Of a stretch of 64,000 bases of DNA, positions 17,648 to 26,900 are shown one piece after another. Source of the stretch: Janthinobacterium lividum (GTDB lineage: Bacteria; Pseudomonadota; Gammaproteobacteria; Burkholderiales; Burkholderiaceae_D); contig NZ_CP075583.1 in NCBI RefSeq assembly GCF_023509035.1, positions 2,480,001 to 2,544,000 on the forward strand. The letters are read 5' to 3'. The notes under the pieces were generated by a model. The model made no database searches. It was given only the letters and a program-made list of their open reading frames with translations, and was not told the DNA's origin. A program made the position numbers and the translations under genes. The first letter of the stretch is position 1. The number at the start of each line of letters is the position of its first letter.

Positions 17648-18956
17648 ACAAGGTTTTAATTAACACCTGCGATTTGCGTTGCCAGTTATACATATGCTGG
17701 CGATCCTTCGGCAAATCGTCGACGGTGGCCGGCACGAAACCGCGTTTCTTGAACCAGTGCGAGGTGCGCGTGGTCAGCACGAACAGTTTGTTCAGGCCGG
17801 CGGCGCGGGCGCGGTTTTCCATGTGTTTCAGGATGCGCTCGCCGTCGCCCTGGGCTTGCACTTCCGGGTTGACCGTCAAACATGCCATTTCCGCCATCTT
17901 TTGCGCGGGGAAGGGGTAAAGGGCGGCGCAGCCGAAGATCACGCCATCATGCTCGATGACGGAGAAATAATCGATTTCCCGCTCGATCAGCTCGCGGCCC
18001 CGCTTGACAAGGGTGCCGTCCGCTTCCAGTGGCTCGATCAGCTTGATGATGCCGCCCACGTCTTCGATGGTGGCCTGGCGCAGGCTTTCCAGGTTTTCAT
18101 GGCTGATCATGGTACCCACGCCATCATGGGTAAACAATTCCAGCAGGGCCGAACCATCCATCGAGAAGGGCACGATGTGCGAGCGCTCGACGCCGTTGTG
18201 ACATGCCTTGACGCAATGCTTCAAATAAAACGCCGTGGCGTCCGGCAAGAAACCGGCCATCAGCACGGCTTCGGCCTGGTGCGACGACAGTTCGCGGATT
18301 TCCACGCCCGTGGCATCTTCCATCATCGGCGTTTCGGTAATAAAAATCAGTTTGTCCGCATGCAGGGCGATGGCGGCGCTGCACGCCACGTCTTCCATGG
18401 TGAGATTGAACGCTTCGCCCGTGGGCGAGAAGCCCAGTGGCGAGAGCAGCACCAGGCCGTCCGAACCGAGGATGGAGTGGATGGTTTCGGCGTCGACCTT
18501 GCGCGTGATGCCCGTCAGTTCCAGGTCCACGCCATCGATCACGCCCAGCGGGCGCGCCGTGATGAAGTTGCCTGAAATGATACGGATGGCCGCATGCGAC
18601 ATGGGCGTATTCGGCAAGCCCTGGCTGAACGCGGCCTCGATATCGAGGCGCAGCTCGCCGGCCGCTTCTTTCGCGCATTCCAGTGCGGCGATGTCCGTGA
18701 TGCGCACGCCGTTGTGGAAGCGGCCTTCGACGTTACGCAAGGCCAGTTGTTCCGCTACCTGCGGCCGCGAGCCGTAGACCACGGTGACATTGATGTCCAG
18801 CGCATGCAGCAGAGACAAATCATGGGCCAGCACCTGCAGCGCCCCGGCGCTGACGAGTTCACCGGGGAAGGCGACCACGAAGGTCTTGCCGCGAAAGGCG
18901 TGGATGTAGGGCGCGACTGAGCGCAGCCATTGGACGAATTGGGTAGGGTTTTCCAT
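17646..18956 (-). CDS. argA: amino-acid N-acetyltransferase (N-acetylglutamate synthase)
   Basis: This is the first committed step of arginine synthesis, acetylating glutamate with acetyl-CoA. The protein is 436 aa from MENPTQFVQWLRSVAPYIHA. It has an N-terminal amino-acid-kinase-like domain (to about residue 290, FRGKTFVVAFPGELV) and a C-terminal GNAT domain with AQGDGERILKHMENRARAAG. This two-domain form is classical ArgA. A second ATG three codons earlier (18965) is possible. A perfect TATAAT (plus strand 18964-18969) overlaps the upstream ATG, so the mRNA may be nearly leaderless. Confidence 0.95.
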   Translation of the reverse strand: MENPTQFVQWLRSVAPYIHAFRGKTFVVAFPGELVSAGALQVLAHDLSLLHALDINVTVVYGSRPQVAEQLALRNVEGRFHNGVRITDIAALECAKEAAGELRLDIEAAFSQGLPNTPMSHAAIRIISGNFITARPLGVIDGVDLELTGITRKVDAETIHSILGSDGLVLLSPLGFSPTGEAFNLTMEDVACSAAIALHADKLIFITETPMMEDATGVEIRELSSHQAEAVLMAGFLPDATAFYLKHCVKACHNGVERSHIVPFSMDGSALLELFTHDGVGTMISHENLESLRQATIEDVGGIIKLIEPLEADGTLVKRGRELIEREIDYFSVIEHDGVIFGCAALYPFPAQKMAEMACLTVNPEVQAQGDGERILKHMENRARAAGLNKLFVLTTRTSHWFKKRGFVPATVDDLPKDRQHMYNWQRKSQVLIKTL

Positions 18957-19013
18957 TAAGCGCATTATAATTCGCTGCGCGATGTGCGCGCTTAAAATAC
19001 CTGTAAAAAAACA

Positions 19014-22000
19014 ATGTCTTCAGCCAGCAATAAGTCTTCTCCTCCTTCCAACGTTGCAAATGTGCCCGCCAGCGGGGATGTTGCCGCGCCTGCCGCCACG
19101 CCTGCGCAGGGCCGCCAGCGCCCGCCCGTGAGCCAGCAAAGGCAGCAGCCGCCGCGCACGGAGGCAGCAAAAACAGCAACAGCAGCAGCGCGCGCCGCGC
19201 CCGCCGCGCGAGGGGCAGGAAAGCCGCGAAAGCCGTGATGCGTCCCGCGCCGCGCGCGAGGCGGAAAAGGCTTTCCGCAACCCGTTGCCACCGATTACGT
19301 ATCCGGAAGACTTGCCTGTCTCGGGCCGGCGCGCCGAAATCGCCAAGGCCCTGATGGAAAACCAGGTGATCATCGTCTCGGGCGAAACGGGTTCCGGCAA
19401 GACAACGCAGCTGCCGAAGATTTGCCTGGAACTGGGACGTGGCCAGAAGGGCTTGATCGGCCACACGCAGCCGCGCCGTATCGCCGCTTCCTCGACGGCC
19501 AAGCGCATCGCGCAGGAGCTGGGCACGCCGCTGGGCGAAACCGTGGGCTTCAAGGTGCGCTTTGCCGACACCCTGACGAAGGGCGCCTCCGTCAAGCTGA
19601 TGACGGACGGTATCTTGCTGGCCGAGACGCAGACCGACCTCTTGTTGAAAAATTACGACACCATCATCATCGATGAGGCGCACGAACGCAGCCTGAACAT
19701 CGATTTCCTGCTCGGCTATCTGAAACAGCTGCTGCCGCGCCGGCCCGATCTGAAAATCATCATCACCTCGGCCACCATCGACGCGGAACGCTTCGCGCGC
19801 CATTTCGGCACGCCGGAAAAGCCGGCGCCCGTGATTGAAGTGTCGGGCCGTCTGTACCAGGTGGAAGTGCGCTACCGTCCAGTGGAACGCGAACAGGTGG
19901 CCATGCCAGGTTCGGGCGCGGGTAGCAACAGCGCCGACAAACCGGGACAGAGGACTGCAGCCGCGCGCGAAAAGCGCGACTTGATGGATGCCGTCGTCGA
20001 CGGCGTGGAAGAACTGTGCCGCATCGGCTCGGGCGACGTGCTGGTGTTCTTGCCGGGCGAGCGCGAAATCCGCGACTGCGCCGAAGCGCTGCGCAAGCAC
20101 CACCCGCCGCACGTGGAGATTTTGCCCCTGTTTGCCCGTTTGTCGGCCGAGGAGCAGGAGCGCGTCTTTAAAACCAGCAATGCGCGCCGCATCGTGCTGG
20201 CCACCAACGTGGCGGAAACCTCGCTGACCGTGCCCGGTATCCGCTACGTGGTCGACGCGGGCCTGGCGCGCGTAAAACGCTACAGCTACCGCAACAAGGT
20301 CGAGCAATTGCAGGTCGAGCCGATCGCCCAGTCGGCCGCCAACCAGCGCGCCGGGCGTTGCGGCCGCGTGGCCGATGGCGTCTGCATCCGCCTGTACGAA
20401 GAGCAGGATTACCTGCTGCGGCCGAAGTTCACGGAGCCGGAAATCCTGCGTTCATCCTTGGCCGCCGTCATCCTGCGCATGAAATCCTTGCACCTGACGG
20501 ACGTGGAGACCTTCCCCTTCATCGAGCCGCCGCTGGCACGCGCGGTGGCCGACGGCTACCAGTTGCTGCAGGAACTCGGTGCCGTCGATGAAGTCAATAA
20601 ACTCACGCCGCTGGGCAACAAGCTGGCCAAGCTGCCGCTGGACCCGCGCGTAGGCCGCATGATCCTGGCCGCGCTCGACAACGCCTGCCTGACAGAAGTG
20701 CTGATCGTCGCCTCGGCCCTGTCCGTGCAAGACCCGCGCGACCGTCCGATGGAACACCAGCAGGCGGCCGACGAGGCGCACAAGAAATTCGCCGATGAAA
20801 AATCGGAATTCCTCAGTTACCTGAAAATCTGGCGCTGGTTCGAGTCCGCCATCGAGCACAAGAAAACCAACCGCCAGTTGCAAGACAATTGCCGTACGAA
20901 TTTCCTGTCGCAGATGCGCTTGCGGGAATGGCGCGACGTGCATTCGCAGTTGCTGACCATCGTCAAGGAACAGGGCTGGCGATTGAATGAGGCACCGGCC
21001 ACCTACGACAACCTGCACATGGCCTTGCTGACCGGCCTGCTGGGCAATATCGGCTTCAAGGGCGAGGACGAGCCGGGTGCGGGCTACCTGGGTGCGCGCG
21101 GCATCAAGTTCCATATCTGGCCCGGTTCCTCGCTGCTGAAAAAGCCGGGCAAGTGGATCATGGCGGCCGAACTGGTCGATACGACGCGTTTGTACGCGCG
21201 CTGCGTGGCGCAGATCCAGCCCGAGTGGCTGGAAAAAGTGGGCGAGCATTTGCTGAAGAAATCCTGGGGCGAACCGCGCTGGGAAAAACGCTCGGCGCAA
21301 GTGACGGCGTCCGAACGGGCGACGTTATACGGCCTGGTGGTGTACAGCCAGCGCCGCATCAACTACGGCAATTTCAATTTGCCGGAAGCGCGCGAAATCT
21401 TCATCCGCGACGCGCTCGTCGGCGGCGACTTCGACACGCGCGCGCCATTCTTTGCGCACAACCACAAGCTGATCAAGGACATCGAAAACCTTGAACACAA
21501 ATCGCGCCGCCTGGACGTGCTGGTCGACGATGAACTGATCGCCGCCTTCTACGACAAGCTGCTGCCGGCGGACGTGTGCAATGGCGCCGGTTTCGAGAAA
21601 TGGCATAAAGAGGCCACGCGCGAGAATCCGAAGCTGCTGTATTTGAACCGCGAAGAGCTGATGCGCCACGAGGCGGCCGGCGTGACGACGGACCTGTTCC
21701 CGAAAACCATGTCCGTGACGGGCCTGGAAATGGGCCTGACCTACCACTTCGAACCGGGCAGCGTGCGCGATGGCGTGACCTTGAGCGTGCCGCTGTATGC
21801 CTTGAACCAGTTGCCGCGCGAGCGCTGCGAATGGCTGGTGCCGGGCATGCTGAAGGAAAAAGTGCATCTGCTGCTCAAATCCCTGCCGCAAAAGCTGCGC
21901 CGCCACTGCGTGCCGCTGCCCGACTATGCTGCCAAGTTCTGCGAGCGCGTGCACGAGGCGGGCGTGTTTGGCCGAGGTGACCTGATCGACGCCATCATCC

Positions 22001-23226
22001 TCGACATCCGCACGCAAATCACCATCAATGTGCTGACGACGGACTTCAAGCCGGAAACCCTGCCTGCCCATCACTTCATGAATTTCAAGGTGATCGACGA
22101 GCATGGCCGCCAGCTGGACATGGGCCGCAACCTGGCCACGCTGCAAGCGGAATTCGGCGGCCAGGCGCGCCAGAGTTTCCAGAAGCTGGCCGAAGTGTCG
22201 GGCGTCTCCGGCGCGGGTACGCCTGCTGCCCGCGTGGCGGGCGCGCAAGTGGCGTCGCGGCTGCAGGCGCAAGCCCAGGGCGCCGCCGCCAACGCGGCAA
22301 CGGGCAAGGGCGGCGCGCCGGCCAAGGGAGCGGCTGCCGCAGCGGCGCTAGCGTCCCCGAATGCCACCGTCTCGCAGCACATGGGCTTGACGGGCTGGAC
22401 CTTCGGCGAATTGCCGGAGTTACTCGAAATCGTGCAGGGCAAGCTGACCCTGATCGGCTTCCCCGCCCTGGTCGACAAGGGCACGCATTGCGACCTGGAA
22501 GTGTTCGATGACCCGACCGTAGCCGCCCGCACGCACAAGGTCGGTTTGCGCCGATTGTTCGCGCTGCAAATGAAAGAACAGATCAAGTACGTCGAGAAAA
22601 GCATCCCTGGTTTGCAGCAGATGGGCATGCAATTCATGGCCCTCGGTTCGCAGGAAGAGTTGCGCGAGCAAATCATCAACAAGGCGCTCGACATCGCCTG
22701 CCTGCAAGATCCGCTGCCGCTGGACGCCGCGTCGTTTGCTAAGCGCCAGGCGGAGGGCAAGTCGCGCCTCGTTTTGCTGGTGAATGAAATTGCCCGTTTG
22801 CTGTCGCAAGTGCTGACGGAATTCCACGGCTTGCCCAAGCGCTTGCAGAATATTCCCGCAGCGGCCGCATCCGATATCCAGTCGCAGCTGCAGGGACTCG
22901 TACATAAGCGCTTCCTGACGGAAAACGAGTACACGCAGCTGGCGCATTTCCCCCGCTATCTGAAGGCGATCAACGTGCGCCTGGAAAAGCTGCGCGCCGA
23001 CCCCGCGCGCGATACCAAGTTGATGGCCGAATGGCAATCGGCGGCCGCGCCGTACTTGCGCCAGGCCAAGGACCGCCAAGCCGGCAAGAATACGGACCCG
23101 AAACTCGTCGATTTCCGCTGGATGCTGGAAGAGCTGCGCGTGTCGCTGTTTGCGCAGGAATTGCGCACGCCGATGCCTGTTTCTGCCAAGCGTTTACAGA
23201 AAGTGTGGGAATCGATGCAGCGGTAG
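19014..23226 (+). CDS. hrpA: ATP-dependent RNA helicase HrpA (probable frameshift near the start)
   Basis: This large DEAH-box helicase is related to eukaryotic Prp2/22 proteins and acts on mRNA and stalled ribosomes. From 19285 to 23226 an open frame of 1313 aa carries SGETGSGKTTQLPKI, DEAHERSLNIDFLLG, TSATIDAERFARHF, NVAETSLTVPGI, QRAGRCGRV, the HA2/OB regions and the long DUF3418 C-terminal domain. No ATG or GTG lies in that frame upstream of 19285, only a TTG. A different frame from the ATG at 19014 encodes a Pro/Gln/Ala-rich tail. Removing one A from the A5 tract at 19169-19173 joins the two into about 1403 aa, ending in EAEKAFRNPLPPITYPEDLP, a natural HrpA entry. The break is probably a sequence error in a low-complexity N-terminus. 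Confidence 0.9.
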
Positions 23227-23283
23227 GGCTGTTTACGCGGTTAGCCGCTAATCCGATCTACCCGACTACCAGGCCTACCCGAC

Positions 23284-23853
23284 TTACGTTCTACGTTTAT
23301 CGAGCTCATCATCGCTGAGCGATGAGCGCGAGCCGTCCTGGCCGCTGCGCGTGCCGGCGCGGCTGCCGCTCATGGAGGTGCCCGACATGCTGCCTTCGCT
23401 GCCCCCTTGCAGGCTGGCGCCGCCGCGCAGGTCGCTGCCGGATGGCCTGCGGCCCGCTGCCATGACGCCGCTGCCATAGAACGCTTCCATTTGCTGATTC
23501 CAGGCATCGCTGCCCATGTCGGGCCAGTTGTTCTTGTCGAAGCCGGGCGCGTCTTTCAGCTGGTTTTTTTCTACATCGAGCAGGAAGCGCTTGTTGACGG
23601 GGTCCAGGGTCAGGCGTTCCCAGGGGACGGCAAACAGCTTGTCGCCCATGCCCAGGATGCCGCCGAAGGACAGTACGGCATAGGCGATCTGGCCCGTGCG
23701 CATGTCGAGCATGATTTCCTTGATGTCGCCCAGTTCCTCGTCGCTGTGATTGTAGACATCGTCGCCGAGCAGGGTATCGGCCCCCATCAGGGCCGGCCCC
23801 GGGCCGTCGTGGTTACTGTACATGCCCAGGATGTCGCGGTCCAGATAGCTCAT
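23284..23853 (-). CDS. PRC-barrel domain protein
   Basis: This 189-aa soluble protein begins MSYLDRDILGMYSNHDGPGP. The PRC-barrel spans about residues 20-100 (MGADTLLGDDVYNHSDEELG, then IKEIMLDMRTGQIAYAVLS and LFAVPWERLTLD). A Gly/Ser-rich low-complexity tail follows (from about residue 130). A shorter paralogue with the same N-terminus is at 59126-59527. PRC-barrel proteins of this type are often stress-induced and of unknown function. It is the reverse-strand neighbour of hrpA; the 3' ends face each other. Confidence 0.85.
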   Translation of the reverse strand: MSYLDRDILGMYSNHDGPGPALMGADTLLGDDVYNHSDEELGDIKEIMLDMRTGQIAYAVLSFGGILGMGDKLFAVPWERLTLDPVNKRFLLDVEKNQLKDAPGFDKNNWPDMGSDAWNQQMEAFYGSGVMAAGRRPSGSDLRGGASLQGGSEGSMSGTSMSGSRAGTRSGQDGSRSSLSDDELDKRRT

Positions 23854-24090
23854 GGTGTTCTCTCCTCGTGAAGTGCTGATCGAACATCCAGATTACGCAT
23901 GCGTACAAGGTCGCGCTTGATTTGCCTCAATGGTGCCAGCGGCACTTTTATCGGTGTGCAAACGAACGGTGTTGTCCGCCAATTGCGGTACCCTATGCGT
24001 TCTACGGAGGAGGCCGCACATGCTGACGATGCAACGATGCAGAGGGATGAACTTGCGGTACGCTCCACCACGGCGTGCGCGCCGCTTGCC

Positions 24091-25302
24091 ATGGTAAAGC
24101 CCGCCACCAAATGGCTGCGCGGGCTATTGCGCGCCGGTAAGGCGCAGCAGCGCACGGCGAGCAAGCTGGCCAAGGTGCTGTTCGGGCCCGTGCCGGCCAA
24201 GCCCAAGCCCCGCAAGACGGTGAGCAAGGCCGGGGGCAAGACCGTGGTCAAGACCACGAAGGCGAGTCCCAAGCCGCGCGCCAGGCCCGCCAGCAACGCC
24301 GTGCCCGCCCTGGGGCCCTTTGCCACGCCCCTGTCGCCGCCACGCGTGCGCAAGCGAACGGCGCCCCCGCCGGGCAAGTGGCTGGCCGCCCACTATGCGC
24401 CCCTGCCGGAACTGGGGCAGTTGCCGGGCCGGCGCCTGCCGTATTTCCTGTACTTGCCCGAGAAGGCGCCGAGCGCCGCCATGCGCAGCCGGGGCCGGCC
24501 GCTGCTGGTGATGCTGCACGGCTGTGAACAGAGCGCCACGCAGTTTGCCGAAGGCACGCGCATGAACCGCCTGGCCGAACGCAAGGGCTACGCCGTGCTG
24601 TATCCGCAGCAATCGTTGCGCTCGCATGCGCGCCGTTGCTGGAAGTGGTACGACAAGCTGACGCAGGAGGGCGGCGGCGACGTGCGCCTGATCGTCGGCG
24701 CCATCGAGCAGGTGGCGGCCCGCTATGCGATCGACCGCGCGCGCATCTATATCTGCGGCATTTCCGCCGGCGCCGGCATGGCGCATATCGTGGCTCTGAA
24801 TCACCCGCAGCTGTTTGCAGCGCTGGGCCTGCATTCGGGGCCCGTGTTTGGCGCCGGGCATAACCTGATCGGCGCGCTGGGCGTGATGCAGCATGGCGCG
24901 AGCGCCCGCGCCGATGCGGCCATCGATGAAGTGCTGGCGCGCCAGCCCGCGTTTCCCCGCCTGCCCACCATACTGCTGCAAGGGCTGTCCGACAAGGTGG
25001 TGCGGCCCATTAACCAGACGCAGCTGGTGCGCCAGAGCGTGCGCGTCAACCGCCTGCCAGCCGACACCGTTGTCACGGCGCAGCGCCTGCCAGGCGGCGC
25101 GGCGGGCGGGCGCAATCCGGCCCATGCGTACGCGCTGCACGACTATCAGCTGGGCAAGGAGGTGCTGCTGCGCGTGGCCCAGGTCGAGCACCTCGAGCAC
25201 GCGTGGAGCGGCGGCGACGCCAGCCTGCCGTTCAACGACAAGGCCAAACCCGACGCCAGCAAGATGCTGCTCGATTTCTTCGCCAGCCACCGCCGCCGAT
25301 AA
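24091..25302 (+). CDS. PHA/PHB depolymerase-family esterase
   Basis: This is an alpha/beta-hydrolase of the short-chain PHA depolymerase (LpqC/PhaZ) family, 403 aa from MVKPATKWLRGLLRAGKAQQ. A basic Lys/Ala/Pro-rich N-terminus precedes the catalytic domain (about residue 110 on). Motifs are LLVMLHGCEQSATQFAEGTR (oxyanion region), the lipase box YICGISAGAGMAH with the nucleophilic Ser, the Asp in LQGLSDKVVRP and the His in HLEHAWSGG. An in-frame opening continues to 23899 and the start is not fixed, because no good ribosome site is seen. There is no obvious signal peptide from the chosen start, so intracellular action on PHB or a small ester is possible. Confidence 0.85.
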   Translation: MVKPATKWLRGLLRAGKAQQRTASKLAKVLFGPVPAKPKPRKTVSKAGGKTVVKTTKASPKPRARPASNAVPALGPFATPLSPPRVRKRTAPPPGKWLAAHYAPLPELGQLPGRRLPYFLYLPEKAPSAAMRSRGRPLLVMLHGCEQSATQFAEGTRMNRLAERKGYAVLYPQQSLRSHARRCWKWYDKLTQEGGGDVRLIVGAIEQVAARYAIDRARIYICGISAGAGMAHIVALNHPQLFAALGLHSGPVFGAGHNLIGALGVMQHGASARADAAIDEVLARQPAFPRLPTILLQGLSDKVVRPINQTQLVRQSVRVNRLPADTVVTAQRLPGGAAGGRNPAHAYALHDYQLGKEVLLRVAQVEHLEHAWSGGDASLPFNDKAKPDASKMLLDFFASHRRR

Positions 25303-25602
25303 GCCAGCGTGCCGCGCGGCGCGGCAGGCACTGGTACGCATCGTTCTTCCCTTCCTCCGCAGGGCCGCGGCAGCGCGCCGGCGCGCTGGCCGCGCCCTTT
25401 TCAGCGCAGATTTCAAATGCCGCAGCAGCATGGATTTTGCATAAGTGGTATTGCTTCGGTATTTAAAAATCACAAAAAAGGCGCTAAAAATAGTAACTGG
25501 TATACAATTGGTACACGTTTTCAGTGCCGAACCGTGTCGACCGTCCCATGCCCCGACGACCGACATGCACTGACGGCAGCCACCCACGTTACGGAATGCG
25601 CC
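25303..25602 (+). promoter_or_regulatory. AT-rich leader/promoter region of the MFS exporter gene
   Basis: These 300 bases hold no convincing gene. The stretch 25440-25520 is far richer in A/T than its surroundings and contains phased short palindromes (GTATAC and CAATTG close together in TGGTATACAATTGG) and possible -10 sequences. It is the likely promoter and operator area of the downstream exporter; no regulator gene adjoins it. Confidence 0.4.
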
Positions 25603-26817
25603 ATGTCCATCAAGTCCAAGCAGTTGCTGTGGTTTTTTGCGTTTTTCCTCGTCTTTGAACTGAATATCTATCTGTCCAATGACATGATCATGCCGGCGAT
25701 GCTGGGCATCGTCGGGGAGTTCCAGGCAGAGGAGAAATTCGTTCCCTTGTCCCTAAGCCTGTATTTGCTGGGCGGCAGTTCCCTGCAGATTTTCCTGGGG
25801 CCCCTGGCCGACACCATCGGCAAGCGCAAGCTGGTATTGACCGGCAATACCTTGTTCCTGCTGGCCACGCTGGCCGTGCCATTTACCACCTCGATCGAGC
25901 AATTTCTCGCTGCGCGTTTCATCCAGGGCATGGGCTGCTGCTTCATCTTTGTCGGCTATGCCATGATCCATGAACTGTTCGACGACATGGCGGCCGTCAA
26001 GCTGAGCAGTATTCTGTCGAGCACCACCATCCTCGCGCCCCTGGCCGGCCCCATCCTAGGCAGCGCCATCATCAGCCGGCTGGACTGGCGCTACGTCTTT
26101 TTCCTCTCGGGCCTGCTGGCGCTGCTGTCCTTGCTGGGCCTGTTCAAGACCATGCCGCGCACGGCGCCGACGGTCACGCGCCCGGACCTTGCCGCCATCG
26201 TGCGCAGCTACGCGGCCATTTTCAGCAACAAGCGCTTCATGTTCGGCATGTTCACGGCCGGGCTGGCCACCGTGCCCCTGACGGCCTGGATCGGCTTTTC
26301 ACCCCTCTTCGTGCTGCAGGAGATGGGCGCGTCCTACGCCACGTATATCGCCCTGCAATGCGTGATTTTGTCGGGCTTTGTCCTCAGCAGCATCGCCATC
26401 CAGCGCCTGCGCCAGGATTTCCCCCTCGTCTCCCTGCTGCGCCTGGGCGGGCTGATCGCGGCCGCCGGCATGCTGGGCGCCGGTGCGGGCCGCCACCACG
26501 TCGACGTGTTTGCGGCCTGCATGTTTGTCTATTCCATCGGCTTCGGCCTGTTCAATGGCGCCCTGATCCGCAGCGCGATCACGGCCAGCAAGGAATCGAT
26601 GACCTTGACGACGGCCGCCATGAGCTTGCTGTACTGCATTTATCTATCCGCCTGGCTGCAGTTGTACAACGTGCTGTGCCAGCGCTTCGGCTATGCGCTG
26701 GAAACGTATGCGCTGCTCAATATCCCCGTCATCGTGGTCATCGCCGCCTGCCTGCTGCTGTTTACGCGGGGCATGGCGGGGCGCCGGGAAAGCGAGGTGC
26801 TGCTCGCCCGGCACTGA
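25603..26817 (+). CDS. MFS transporter, DHA1 (drug:H+ antiporter-1) type
   Basis: This is a 404-aa inner-membrane transporter with about 12 hydrophobic spans. The first span holds FELNIYLSNDMIMPAMLG; the motif A loop between spans 2 and 3 reads GPLADTIGKRKLVLTG. The layout resembles MdfA/Bcr-type exporters of hydrophobic or cationic compounds. I chose MSIKSKQLLWFFAFF at 25603 because the upstream in-frame part is non-conserved leader sequence. It is followed after 83 bases by the glycosyltransferase-GNAT gene in the same direction. The pair may form a small export/modification cassette. The substrate is unknown. Confidence 0.88.
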   Translation: MSIKSKQLLWFFAFFLVFELNIYLSNDMIMPAMLGIVGEFQAEEKFVPLSLSLYLLGGSSLQIFLGPLADTIGKRKLVLTGNTLFLLATLAVPFTTSIEQFLAARFIQGMGCCFIFVGYAMIHELFDDMAAVKLSSILSSTTILAPLAGPILGSAIISRLDWRYVFFLSGLLALLSLLGLFKTMPRTAPTVTRPDLAAIVRSYAAIFSNKRFMFGMFTAGLATVPLTAWIGFSPLFVLQEMGASYATYIALQCVILSGFVLSSIAIQRLRQDFPLVSLLRLGGLIAAAGMLGAGAGRHHVDVFAACMFVYSIGFGLFNGALIRSAITASKESMTLTTAAMSLLYCIYLSAWLQLYNVLCQRFGYALETYALLNIPVIVVIAACLLLFTRGMAGRRESEVLLARH

Positions 26818-26900
26818 TGGCGCAACGATGCGCATGTTGTCGACCTTGTTTTACCTCCTGCGAAGTTTATTGACACTCTCCTGCGGAAAATGGTGCGCCC

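Noticed and set aside
18859-20307. Minus-strand open frame across the hrpA start
   Set aside because: It overlaps conserved helicase motifs on the plus strand and has no recognisable domain.
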